From DATAQC01 sp051005135 (GTDB lineage: Bacteria > Actinomycetota > Acidimicrobiia > Acidimicrobiales > AC-14): a stretch of DNA of 6,610 bases. The notes below the pieces were generated by a model. The model did not search any database. It was not told where the DNA came from and saw only the letters and a program-made list of their open reading frames with translations. The translations under genes and the position numbers were made by a program. The stretch is taken from contig JBPCJQ010000063.1 in the NCBI GenBank assembly GCA_051005135.1, positions 1 to 6,610 of the forward strand, given 5' to 3'. Of this stretch, positions 1-6,500 are shown in pieces. How positions within the stretch are numbered: position 1 is the first letter of the stretch; each line of letters begins with the position of its first letter.

Positions 1-1764
1 CTCGGGTAAACGCGACAGCGGCATGGTGTAGGTCCGTGGAGCGGTGGCGGGTCTTCCTCCGTCCTCGACGCACTCGTGCAGGAACACCGAGTTGAGCACA
101 TGGCGGGCCGGAGGGGTGAGCCCGAACGACACGTTGGACAGCCCCAGCACGGTGTGAACACCGGGCAGCTCGGCCTTGATGGCGCGGATGCCCTCGATCG
201 TCTCGATGCCGTCGCGGCGGCTCTCCTCCATGCCGGTGGACAGGGGCAGGGCCAGGGCGTCGAACAGGAGGTCGGACGGCTCCATGCCGTAGCGGTCGAC
301 GGCCAGGTCACGGATGGCCCGCGCCGCCCCCAGCTTCCATTCGGCGGTGCGGGCCTGGCCCTCCTGGTCGATGCAGGTGCAGATCACCGCCGCGCCGTAC
401 TCGCGGGCCAAGGAGAAGAAGCGGTCGAAGCGCGTTCCGGGCGCGTCGCCGTCTTCCAGGTTGACCGAGTTGAGCACGGGCTTGCCGCCGATCCACTGGA
501 GGCCCTGCTCGATGACGGCCGGCTCGGTGGAGTCGAGCACCAGGGGGATGCTGGAGGCGGTGGCGAAACGGCGGGCCACCTCGTCCATGTCGGCCACGCC
601 GTCCTCGCCCGTGTAGTCGACGCACACGTCGAGGAGGTGGGCGCCTTCCTTCACCTGCTCGCCGGCCATGGCCACGCAGGTGTCCCAGTCATTGGCCAGC
701 ATGGCGTCGCGGAAGCGCTTCGAGCCGTTGGCGTTGGTGCGCTCGCCGATCACCAGGAACGAGGTGTCCTGCCGGAACGCCACGTGCGAGTAGATCGACG
801 CCGCGCCCGGCTCGTGCACAGGCGAGCGTGGCGCGGGGCGCAGTCCCGCGCATCTGTCGATGACGGCCCGGAGGTGCTCGGGCGTGGTGCCACAGCAACC
901 CCCGACCACTTGAACGCCGAGCTCGGTGATGAACCGGGCGTGGTAGTCGGCCAGCTGATCAGGAGTGAGGTCGTAGTGCATCTTTCCGTCGACGACCGAA
1001 GGCAGGCCGGCGTTGGGCAGGCACGAGATCGGCACCCGGCAGTGACGGGACAGGTGGCGAAGGTGCTCGTGCATCTCGCCAGGCCCGGTGGCGCAGTTGA
1101 GCCCAATGACGTCGGGGCGCATGGCCTCGAGGGCGGTGAGGGCGGCGGCGATCTCGGTGCCGGGCAGCATGCGCCCGGTGAGCTCCACGGTGGCCTGCAC
1201 CTGTAGGGGTACCTGGCGGCCCACATCAGCCATGGCCCGGCGCGATCCGATGATGGCGGCCTTGGCCTGGAGCAGGTCGAAAACGGTCTCGACGATGAGC
1301 AGGTCGACGCCGCCCTCCAGCAGCCCCCGGGCCTGTTCCTCGTAGGCGTCGCGGAGCCCGGCGAAGCGGATCTGGCCCAGGGAGGGGAACTTGGTGCCCG
1401 GCCCGATCGAACCGGCCACCCACGGGCCGCCCTCGGGGCGGGCGTAGCTGTCGGCCACCTCGCGGGCGATGCGGGCCGCCTTGACGTTGAGCTCGTGGGC
1501 GCGCCCGGCGATGCCGTACTCGGCCAGGGTCACCGACAGGGCGCCGAAGCTGTCGGTCTCCACCACGTCGACACCCACGTCGAGGAACGATCGGTGGAGA
1601 TCGGCGATCACGTCGGGGCGGGTGTCGACCAGGATCTCGTTGCAGCCCTCGAACGCCGCCCCCCCGAAGTCGTCGGTCGTGAGCTCTCGCAACTGGATGT
1701 TGGTGCCGGTGGCGCCGTCGTACACGACGACGCGCTCGGCCACGGCTTCCAAGTAGCTGCGCAC
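1..1764 (-). CDS. metH: Cobalamin-dependent methionine synthase MetH, N-terminal half (partial, runs off left edge)
   Basis: This enzyme transfers a methyl group from 5-methyltetrahydrofolate via cobalamin to homocysteine, making methionine in the cytoplasm. The window holds the first 588 residues, covering two of the usual four modules. Residues 1 to about 310 are the homocysteine-binding barrel: YDGATGTNIQ near 15-24, ETDSFGA at 69-75, and the zinc-ligand cysteines C224 (in GLNCATGP) and C290/C291 (in GGCCGT). Residues from about 335 are the pterin-binding barrel: IGERTNANGSKRF at 339-351, then LSNVSFGL at 542-549. The cobalamin-binding and reactivation domains would lie beyond the edge. 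The start is GTG at 1764: an in-frame TAG at 1776-1774 lies just upstream and no other start codon falls between. No good ribosome-binding site is visible. The gap from the endonuclease stop is 62 bases on the same strand, with no clear terminator, so read-through is possible. Residues 568-580 diverge from the family consensus (see findings). The family call is near certain. Confidence 0.96.
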   Translation of the reverse strand, partial: MRSYLEAVAERVVVYDGATGTNIQLRELTTDDFGGAAFEGCNEILVDTRPDVIADLHRSFLDVGVDVVETDSFGALSVTLAEYGIAGRAHELNVKAARIAREVADSYARPEGGPWVAGSIGPGTKFPSLGQIRFAGLRDAYEEQARGLLEGGVDLLIVETVFDLLQAKAAIIGSRRAMADVGRQVPLQVQATVELTGRMLPGTEIAAALTALEAMRPDVIGLNCATGPGEMHEHLRHLSRHCRVPISCLPNAGLPSVVDGKMHYDLTPDQLADYHARFITELGVQVVGGCCGTTPEHLRAVIDRCAGLRPAPRSPVHEPGAASIYSHVAFRQDTSFLVIGERTNANGSKRFRDAMLANDWDTCVAMAGEQVKEGAHLLDVCVDYTGEDGVADMDEVARRFATASSIPLVLDSTEPAVIEQGLQWIGGKPVLNSVNLEDGDAPGTRFDRFFSLAREYGAAVICTCIDQEGQARTAEWKLGAARAIRDLAVDRYGMEPSDLLFDALALPLSTGMEESRRDGIETIEGIRAIKAELPGVHTVLGLSNVSFGLTPPARHVLNSVFLHECVEDGGRPATAPRTYTMPLSRLPE

Positions 1765-1826
1765 ACGCCAAGGCTACCGGCCCGGCTCGGCCCGGCGGCC
1801 CGAGATTCCCCGCCGCCGCTTGACGA

Positions 1827-2921
1827 TCAGCCGATCGCGACAAGCTGAGGGAACGGCTGCGCGGTAAGCATCTCATCGAGGTTGGCAAGAGCGAACGCTC
1901 GGCCGTCACAGTCACGGACGACGGGGCCGAGCGTGTCGTTCACGCGAGTCCAACCCAGGCCTCCGAGTACTGCGAACAGTGGCGTCCCGTTCAGCCGGAG
2001 GGACTCCTGGCGGAGGGTGGCGAAGCGCAGCGCCTTGTCTCTAGCGGTTCCGCCGTCGTTGGCACCCTTGCACTCCAACATCGCCCGGAGGACGTCTGAA
2101 TGGTCGTAGACGACAAAGTCGGGTGCCGGATGCACCGACACCTCAAACCGCTCTTCGATCTCAGCCTGGTTGTGTGCGCCCGTCCGGACGTAGCGGATGC
2201 CGTGGGCCTCGAACAGCTCCTCGACAGCGTCTTCGATGAGATTGCCTCTCTGGGTGGACGTCGCGTCGAGGAGCTGACGAAAGGCACCGCCGTAGTGCCG
2301 CTGGTGCAGGAACATGCCGAAGGGCACGCCGTCGCGCGCGCAGGCCTGGACGCTGGACCAGCCGTCAACCGTGTCCGGCTTGTCGAGCTTACGGCGTGGA
2401 GAGCCTGTCGGCTCCTCGAAAAGCTGCCCCGTCATGATCGAGTGCACGGTGAGGGCCGCTGTCTGGGCTGACTCCATGGAGGCCTGGACACCGGACTCCA
2501 TGCTCTTGACCTTGCCGTTGGTCAGAACCGGCACGTCTTCCTCCTCGCCAAAAAGCTGCGTGCAAGCCGCGAGCTCCTGGGTTGTGAAGCCAAGCAGTAG
2601 CCGGAAGATTCTCAGCGTCGCCGGCTGACCGAGTATCACCCGCTCCAAGTCCTCAGGAGAGACCCTGGTGAACCCCTCCGTGCCTCTCGCCGCCAAGTCG
2701 TACGCGCCCATGAAGTCGGCTAGTTCGTAGTCCGATCGCCAGTGAACATACGCGAAGTCTGGTGCCAGGTTCGGCACGTAGAAGCGCTTCGCAACCGCTG
2801 CATAGAGGCTCGCGTGCTCGTCAGTTCCGTGCTTCTGCGGAATCTGGCGTATGCGGGCGATCCGGCTGTCCCAGTCCGGGGCTCCTGTGATGGCCTCGAT
2901 CGTTTGGCTCACCGCCGTCAC
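1827..2921 (-). CDS. Putative type II restriction endonuclease, PD-(D/E)xK fold
   Basis: Likely the cutting partner of the upstream DNA methyltransferase; 364 residues. The C-terminal part shows a PD-(D/E)xK catalytic core: a helix with acidic residues (NLIEDAVEELFEAHG, 227-241), then P267-D268 in APDFVVYD, and E283-C284-K285 at the end of the next strand (RAMLECKGAN). D268, E283 and K285 would bind the metal ion and catalyse DNA hydrolysis. The N-terminal 200 residues are mainly helical. Residues about 101-145 (TLRIFRLLLGFTTQELAAC, then GKVKSMESG) look like a helix-turn-helix. I do not recognise a known restriction-enzyme subfamily or a cut site. The start is GTG at 2921, the first start codon after an in-frame TGA upstream. 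No Shine-Dalgarno sequence sits at normal distance: the nearest, AAAGGG, is about 18 bases away inside the methyltransferase 3' end. Pairing with the methyltransferase plus the visible core make nuclease function likely. An alternative is another PD-(D/E)xK nuclease used in DNA repair. Confidence 0.8.
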   Translation of the reverse strand: MTAVSQTIEAITGAPDWDSRIARIRQIPQKHGTDEHASLYAAVAKRFYVPNLAPDFAYVHWRSDYELADFMGAYDLAARGTEGFTRVSPEDLERVILGQPATLRIFRLLLGFTTQELAACTQLFGEEEDVPVLTNGKVKSMESGVQASMESAQTAALTVHSIMTGQLFEEPTGSPRRKLDKPDTVDGWSSVQACARDGVPFGMFLHQRHYGGAFRQLLDATSTQRGNLIEDAVEELFEAHGIRYVRTGAHNQAEIEERFEVSVHPAPDFVVYDHSDVLRAMLECKGANDGGTARDKALRFATLRQESLRLNGTPLFAVLGGLGWTRVNDTLGPVVRDCDGRAFALANLDEMLTAQPFPQLVAIG

Positions 2922-2932
2922 GCCAACGAACG

Positions 2933-3874
2933 TTACCGGCCCTTTTTCATCCGCTCAGACAGGACCACCGTGTAGCGCTCATCGATCTCACAGGTCAGCC
3001 ACCGCCGGTCCAACTTCTCCGCTGCGACGGCGGTGGTGCAGGTGCCTCCGAAGGGGTCGAACACGAGCTGGCCTGGCTCGGTCAGAAGCTTTATGAAAAA
3101 GCTCGGAAGCTCAACCGGAAAGCGAGCGGGGTGCTCGGTGGGGTTGGGCAGGAACTCTGGCTCCATGTACAAGAGCGTGGAAGGACGCACCATCTCGGGC
3201 CCGGCCTGGACCCGCCTGCGCCCTTGGCCCGAGGGTTCGTTCACCCGGTCATAGTTGTGCGGCAGCTTCTTCCTGCGCTCCACGTCCTTGCGATCCCACC
3301 GAGCAGGACGGAGGCAGTGCTCGGGGAAGAACTGCCAATCAGCTGACTTGGCGAACTGGAAGCAGTACTCCACGCCATCCTTCAGGTGCCTCTTCCAGCG
3401 ACCCGGCGGGGGAGACGGCTTGCCCCACACGAAATCATCGCAAAATTTGAAACCCTGGTCCCGAAGCCATAGCACCAGCTCGTACTGAAGTGTCCCTCGC
3501 TCGCCCTGGTGTCGCCTGGAGCGGTAGTTCAAAACGAAGCTGCCGTGTGGCTTCAGGGTGCGGAGCACCTCACCTGTGACCTTGAGGAACTTGTCTTCGT
3601 ACCAGCCGCGCTCGTACCTCTCGCCATTGCCGTACTTTGGCTGCCCGTCGTACGGTGGCGATGTCATGACCAGATCGAACGTATTGTCCGGAACCTGACA
3701 CAGGAGGCTCAGGCAGTCGTCAAGGATCAGGGCGCCGAGGTCGGTGCTGAAGGCGGCCGATGCAAGACTGCTCTCGGGAAGCGACCCCATCTGGTGACGA
3801 TGGTAGGCGCCAGGCCGCCGGATCTGGGGGACCATGCCCGGCAGTGTGAGGGGCTGTTCTCCTGCTCCAAACAT
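2933..3874 (-). CDS. Beta-class site-specific DNA methyltransferase (probably cytosine-N4), type II R-M modification enzyme
   Basis: Transfers a methyl group from S-adenosylmethionine to an exocyclic amino group in its DNA target, protecting host DNA from the adjacent endonuclease. Numbered from ATG at 3874 (313 residues), catalytic motif IV is TSPPYDG at 71-77. A strand GSFVLNYRS follows at 111-119, then a variable basic region at about 150-240 that is probably the target-recognition part. Motif X (ELPSFFIKLL, 255-264) and the AdoMet-binding motif I (VFDPFGGTCTT, 271-281) come last, followed by acidic motif II in CEIDERY. The order IV before X and I defines the beta class. SPPY rather than DPPY favours N4-methylcytosine, but N6-adenine is not excluded. 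An in-frame TTG at 3937 would add 21 residues unlike the family. ATG at 3874 is preferred because conservation begins after it and a -10-like element lies 7 bases upstream; ATG at 3790 is a further alternative. AT-rich codons (for example around 3431-3450) set it apart from its neighbours. The stop lies 11 bases before the endonuclease start. Confidence 0.92.
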   Translation of the reverse strand: MFGAGEQPLTLPGMVPQIRRPGAYHRHQMGSLPESSLASAAFSTDLGALILDDCLSLLCQVPDNTFDLVMTSPPYDGQPKYGNGERYERGWYEDKFLKVTGEVLRTLKPHGSFVLNYRSRRHQGERGTLQYELVLWLRDQGFKFCDDFVWGKPSPPPGRWKRHLKDGVEYCFQFAKSADWQFFPEHCLRPARWDRKDVERRKKLPHNYDRVNEPSGQGRRRVQAGPEMVRPSTLLYMEPEFLPNPTEHPARFPVELPSFFIKLLTEPGQLVFDPFGGTCTTAVAAEKLDRRWLTCEIDERYTVVLSERMKKGR

Positions 3875-3881
3875 ACGTTCG

Positions 3882-3890
3882 ATGTTAGCA
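3882..3890 (-). promoter_or_regulatory. Candidate extended -10 promoter for the R-M operon, leaderless
   Basis: On the minus strand the sequence reads TGCTAACAT, which matches the extended -10 pattern TGn followed by TAnnnT. The hexamer TAACAT is separated by 7 bases from the ATG at 3874, so transcription would begin at or within a base or so of the start codon, giving a leaderless mRNA of the kind common in actinobacteria. No convincing -35 hexamer lies 16-18 bases further upstream; TTGTCC is present but only 11 bases away. Extended -10 promoters can work without one. This is inferred from pattern and spacing only. Confidence 0.35.
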
Positions 3891-3972
3891 CCAGGGTAGG
3901 ACAACGATCTTCGCCATAGGCCCAAACCCCCGGTCAAACAGAAAAGCAGGAACCCATGACGCGGTGGTAGAA

Positions 3973-3985
3973 ACTGTCACACAGT
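3973..3985. repeat. Short perfect inverted repeat, possible operator
   Basis: ACTGT and ACAGT form five-base arms around the spacer CAC. The element sits in the divergent intergenic region, about 100 bases upstream of the methyltransferase ATG and 75 bases upstream of the sepX-like start, where a regulator could act on either promoter. Arms this short occur by chance, and no dedicated controller gene is present in the window, so the operator role is speculative. Confidence 0.25.
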
Positions 3986-4060
3986 GGCTCGACCAACCGC
4001 TGGCCTGAAGGGCCGAACGGTATCTGGGTCGTCCCTCCAGGGGCGGAGGGGGCTGAGCTG

Positions 4061-4471
4061 GTGACGGCAGTTGTGCCTCTCGTCGCGATCTGGCTTCTCG
4101 TCCTTGTGCCCCAGGTAGTGCGCCATCGCCTCGAGCGGCGGCGGGAGATGGTCGAGAGCTTCCAGCAGTCGTTGCAGGCACTGGCGCGGGGCGAGCGGGG
4201 CGGCCCCGTCGTCGCCTGCCGCCGCTCCCCCACCCAGCGGCGGCGTGCCATTTTCAATGGCCTGCTCTTGTCCATGGCCCTCTCGCTGGCCACCGCTATT
4301 GTGCTGCCAAGTAAGTCGACCCTGGTGGTCCATCTGGCCGTCGACAACCTCTTCCTGGCGTACGTGGGCCTGCTCGTGCGCTGCCGGGATTCCGCCTCGC
4401 AGGCCGCGACCACGTCACGCCCCGCCGATCTGGTGGTCACCCCGAGGGTGGTGCAGCCCATCCTCGGCTGA
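4061..4471 (+). CDS. Small three-helix membrane protein, SepX/GlpR-like
   Basis: A 136-residue protein with three predicted membrane segments: residues 3-20 (VVPLVAIWLLVLVPQVV), 64-82 (IFNGLLLSMALSLATAIVL) and 88-106 (LVVHLAVDNLFLAYVGLLV). A basic cytoplasmic loop lies between the first two (RHRLERRREMVESFQQSL, then RRSPTQRRR). This layout, with a short helix ending in VP, arginine clusters, an SF..SL motif and a paired C-terminal hairpin, resembles the actinobacterial divisome protein SepX (also called GlpR). That family normally carries a longer C-terminal tail, so this would be a short form. The start is GTG at 4061; an in-frame TAG at 3968-3970 lies upstream with no other usual start between, and GGAGG at 4045-4049 is 11 bases away. 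It is followed 17 bases later by the adenosyltransferase gene. That it is a real membrane protein is likely; the SepX assignment rests on remembered resemblance and is moderate. Confidence 0.75.
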   Translation: MTAVVPLVAIWLLVLVPQVVRHRLERRREMVESFQQSLQALARGERGGPVVACRRSPTQRRRAIFNGLLLSMALSLATAIVLPSKSTLVVHLAVDNLFLAYVGLLVRCRDSASQAATTSRPADLVVTPRVVQPILG

Positions 4472-4488
4472 GCCCCTACCGTGGGCTC

Positions 4489-5028
4489 GTGAGGATCTAC
4501 ACCCGCACCGGCGATGACGGCACCACCGGGCTGTTGTTCGGCGGGCGGGTCCGGAAGGACTCGCCGCCGCTCTCAGCCTGTGGCGACGTAGACGAGGCCC
4601 AGGCCGCCCTGGGACTGGCTCGCACTGTTGCCGTGCGGGGTTCGGAGCTCGACGAGCTGCTCGTAGAGCTGGCGCGCAACCTGTGGGTGCTCATGGCCGA
4701 GCTGGCTACCGCAACAGCGAACCGCTCCAAGCTGCGGCCGGGGGAGACCCTCGTGACCCAGGCGATGGTGGACAGGCTGGAGGCCCACATCGACGAACTG
4801 GGTGAGCGCTTCGGGGCTCCCTCCGAGTTCGTGGTTCCCGGCCAGAGCCCGGCCGCGGCCTTCCTCGATCTGGCCCGCACGGTCACCCGCCGGGCCGAGC
4901 GCCACGCTCTCGTCACCGCCGCGCCCGGCTCCATGGTCGTGCCGTACCTGAACCGCCTGTCCGACCTGCTCTGGACCATGGCCCGCGCCCAGGAGGACGA
5001 ACCTCTCCCCGCCCGCCAGAAGGAGTGA
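4489..5028 (+). CDS. pduO: Cob(I)alamin adenosyltransferase, PduO type
   Basis: Transfers the 5'-deoxyadenosyl group of ATP to cob(I)alamin, making adenosylcobalamin for B12-dependent mutases and reductases; cytoplasmic. The 179-residue length is typical of the family. The N-terminal ATP-binding motif is clear (IYTRTGDDGTTGLLFGG at 3-19, then V21 and K23), followed by GDVDEAQAALGLAR at 32-45. The cobalamin-side segment FVVPG at 114-118, RRAER at 134-138 and YLNRLSDLLW at 153-162 complete the signature. The start is GTG at 4489, which begins the conserved motif two residues later. No strong Shine-Dalgarno sequence is visible, so translation may be coupled to the upstream gene, which ends 17 bases earlier. 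The aminopeptidase gene follows after 8 bases, so the three plus-strand genes probably form one operon. The name cobO is sometimes applied, but the sequence is of the PduO family, not the CobA/BtuR family. Confidence 0.95.
   Translation: MRIYTRTGDDGTTGLLFGGRVRKDSPPLSACGDVDEAQAALGLARTVAVRGSELDELLVELARNLWVLMAELATATANRSKLRPGETLVTQAMVDRLEAHIDELGERFGAPSEFVVPGQSPAAAFLDLARTVTRRAERHALVTAAPGSMVVPYLNRLSDLLWTMARAQEDEPLPARQKE
5018..5025 (+). promoter_or_regulatory. Shine-Dalgarno sequence deciding the pepA start
   Basis: AGAAGGAG lies in the last codons of the adenosyltransferase gene. It overlaps an in-frame GTG at 5025 and so cannot serve that codon, but it sits 11 bases before ATG at 5037. This favours ATG 5037 as the aminopeptidase start over the GTG four codons upstream. 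Confidence 0.6.
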
Positions 5029-5036
5029 CCACCACC

Positions 5037-6500
5037 ATGGCGATCCTGTTCCCCGTTGCCGCCGAACCTCCTGATGATGCCGCCATGCTCGGAGTCCCCG
5101 TGTTCGCCGACGGTGGCGAAGTCGAGGGCTCAGCCAACGAGGTCGACAAACAGTGGCTGGCCGACCGCCACTTCCAGGCCAAGCCCGGTGAGACCCTCGC
5201 CCTACCGGCCCGCGACGGCAAGACGGTGGTGGCCGTCGGCATGGGCCAAAAGGAGAAGGTGACGGCGGAGACGTTGCGACGGGGCGCTGCTGCCTTGGTG
5301 CGGGCGGCATGGCAAGACCGGGTCGCCGCCACCACGCTGCTGCAAGCTCGTCCCTCCTTGGTCGACGAGGCGGCCGCCGCCCAGGCGGTGGTCGAGGGAG
5401 CGGCGCTGGCCGCTTACCGGTTCACCAAGTACAAGAGCGACCCCCGGCCCTGCCGGCTGGAGTCGCTGACCGTGGTCGGAAGCGGGCCGGCCGTGGCTGG
5501 TGGCGTCGACCGCGGCACTCGGGTAGCGGCCGCCGTCACCCGAGCACGGGACCTGGTGAACGAGCCGGCCGGGGCCATGACCCCGACGCGCCTGGCCGAG
5601 GTGGCCGCCGAGGCCGCCGCCGGGGGGCGACTCGTGCTCACCGTTTGGGACGAAGCCGCCATCGCCAACGAGGGCCTGGGAGGCCTCCTCGGTGTGGCCC
5701 AGGGCTCCGACGAGCCCCCCCGGCTCATCATGGCCGCCTGGGAACCGCCCGACCCCCGTGCCCGCATCGCCCTGGTCGGCAAGGGCATCACGTTCGACTC
5801 GGGGGGCTTGTCCATCAAGACCGCCGAGGGCATGGAGACCATGAAGACCGACATGTCGGGCGCCGCCGCAGTGCTCGCCACCATGGCGGTCCTGCCCGAC
5901 CTCGCTCCCGACGTGGCCGTGGTGGCCATCGTACCGACCACCGAGAACATGCCCGGGGGCCGGGCCGTCAAGCCTGGTGACGTGCTGAAGATCCGAAACG
6001 GCAAGACGGTCGAAGTGCTCAACACCGACGCCGAGGGGCGCCTGGTGCTGGCCGACGCGCTGTCGCTGGCGGTGGAGGCAGGCGTGGATGCCATCGTCGA
6101 CCTGGCCACCCTCACCGGGGCCTGCAAGGTTGCCCTGGGCGCCAAGATCGCCGGGCTCATGGGCAACCACCAGGGTTGGGTTGACCAGGTGCGGTCCGCG
6201 GCCGAGGCGGCAGGTGAGTCGGTGTGGCCGCTTCCCCTTCCCGAGGAGTACCGCAAGTCGATCGACTCGGACGTGGCCGACGTCAAGAACATCGGCTCCG
6301 ACCGCTTCGGCGGGGCTCTCACCGCCGGCCTCTTCCTGCGAGAGTTCGTGGGCGACGTTCCCTGGGCCCACCTCGACATCGCCGGACCCGCCCGCAGCGG
6401 TGAGGACGACGGCTACCTGCACAAGGGAGGCACCGGTTGGGGCGTGCGTACCCTCGTCCAGCTGGTGACGTCGCTGGAGAAGCCGGCCGCCAAAGGCTGA
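5037..6500 (+). CDS. pepA: Leucyl aminopeptidase, M17 family (cytosol aminopeptidase)
   Basis: Removes N-terminal amino acids from peptides, using two divalent metal ions; a cytoplasmic, normally hexameric enzyme of protein turnover. The predicted length of 487 residues is usual for the family. The N-terminal macro-like domain covers about residues 1-155 and the catalytic domain about 165-487. Metal and active-site residues are all present, numbered from ATG 5037: K249 and D254 in VGKGITFDSGG, K261 in SIKTAEG, D272 in KTDMSGAA, and D331, E333 and R335 in the signature NTDAEGRL (329-336). The later segments SDVADVKNIG and HLDIAGPA are also typical. An in-frame GTG at 5025 would add four residues and overlap the previous stop, but the ribosome-binding site favours ATG. 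The gene is last in the visible plus-strand cluster. No T-rich terminator follows, only a weak hairpin spanning the stop codon. Confidence 0.97.
   Translation: MAILFPVAAEPPDDAAMLGVPVFADGGEVEGSANEVDKQWLADRHFQAKPGETLALPARDGKTVVAVGMGQKEKVTAETLRRGAAALVRAAWQDRVAATTLLQARPSLVDEAAAAQAVVEGAALAAYRFTKYKSDPRPCRLESLTVVGSGPAVAGGVDRGTRVAAAVTRARDLVNEPAGAMTPTRLAEVAAEAAAGGRLVLTVWDEAAIANEGLGGLLGVAQGSDEPPRLIMAAWEPPDPRARIALVGKGITFDSGGLSIKTAEGMETMKTDMSGAAAVLATMAVLPDLAPDVAVVAIVPTTENMPGGRAVKPGDVLKIRNGKTVEVLNTDAEGRLVLADALSLAVEAGVDAIVDLATLTGACKVALGAKIAGLMGNHQGWVDQVRSAAEAAGESVWPLPLPEEYRKSIDSDVADVKNIGSDRFGGALTAGLFLREFVGDVPWAHLDIAGPARSGEDDGYLHKGGTGWGVRTLVQLVTSLEKPAAKG

Larger units (their letters stand above)
3875..4060. 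other. Divergent intergenic region between the R-M operon and the sepX-like gene
   Basis: This 186-base stretch separates two gene clusters transcribed away from each other and should hold both promoters. Its left end holds the candidate -10 for the methyltransferase. It also contains a 13-base inverted repeat at 3973-3985 and a purine-rich ribosome-binding site near 4045 for the plus-strand gene. I found no convincing -35/-10 pair for the plus strand: TATCTG at 4021 is the best -10-like hexamer, but its -35 region is poor. Nothing suggests an RNA gene or a transposon end. Confidence 0.6.

Noticed and set aside
76..1206. Long plus-strand open frame (376 residues) opposite metH
   Set aside because: Its translation is low-complexity and rich in G, A, V and H, while the minus strand encodes canonical MetH in the same interval. 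High GC leaves long open frames on the antisense strand.
1226..1915. Minus-strand open frame bridging metH and the endonuclease
   Set aside because: It is in a different frame from both genes; its arginine- and proline-rich translation is an artefact of overlapping real coding sequence.
3509..3919. Plus-strand open frame of 136 residues opposite the methyltransferase
   Set aside because: It overlaps motif IV and the N-terminal region of a confidently identified gene on the other strand and shows no motif of its own.
3875..3937. TTG start at 3937 giving a 334-residue methyltransferase
   Set aside because: The extra 21 residues are not family-like, TTG starts are uncommon, and the candidate -10 element would lie inside the coding sequence. 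It cannot be fully excluded.
1827..3937. A larger multi-gene defence island or novel defence system
   Set aside because: Only two genes, both with recognisable R-M roles, lie between ordinary metabolic and cell-envelope genes. No helicase, toxin, retron, CRISPR or integrase signal is visible.
4002..4014. GGCC-TGAAG-GGCC mini hairpin upstream of the sepX-like gene
   Set aside because: Four base pairs in a GC-rich genome are expected by chance; no T tract or conserved element is attached.
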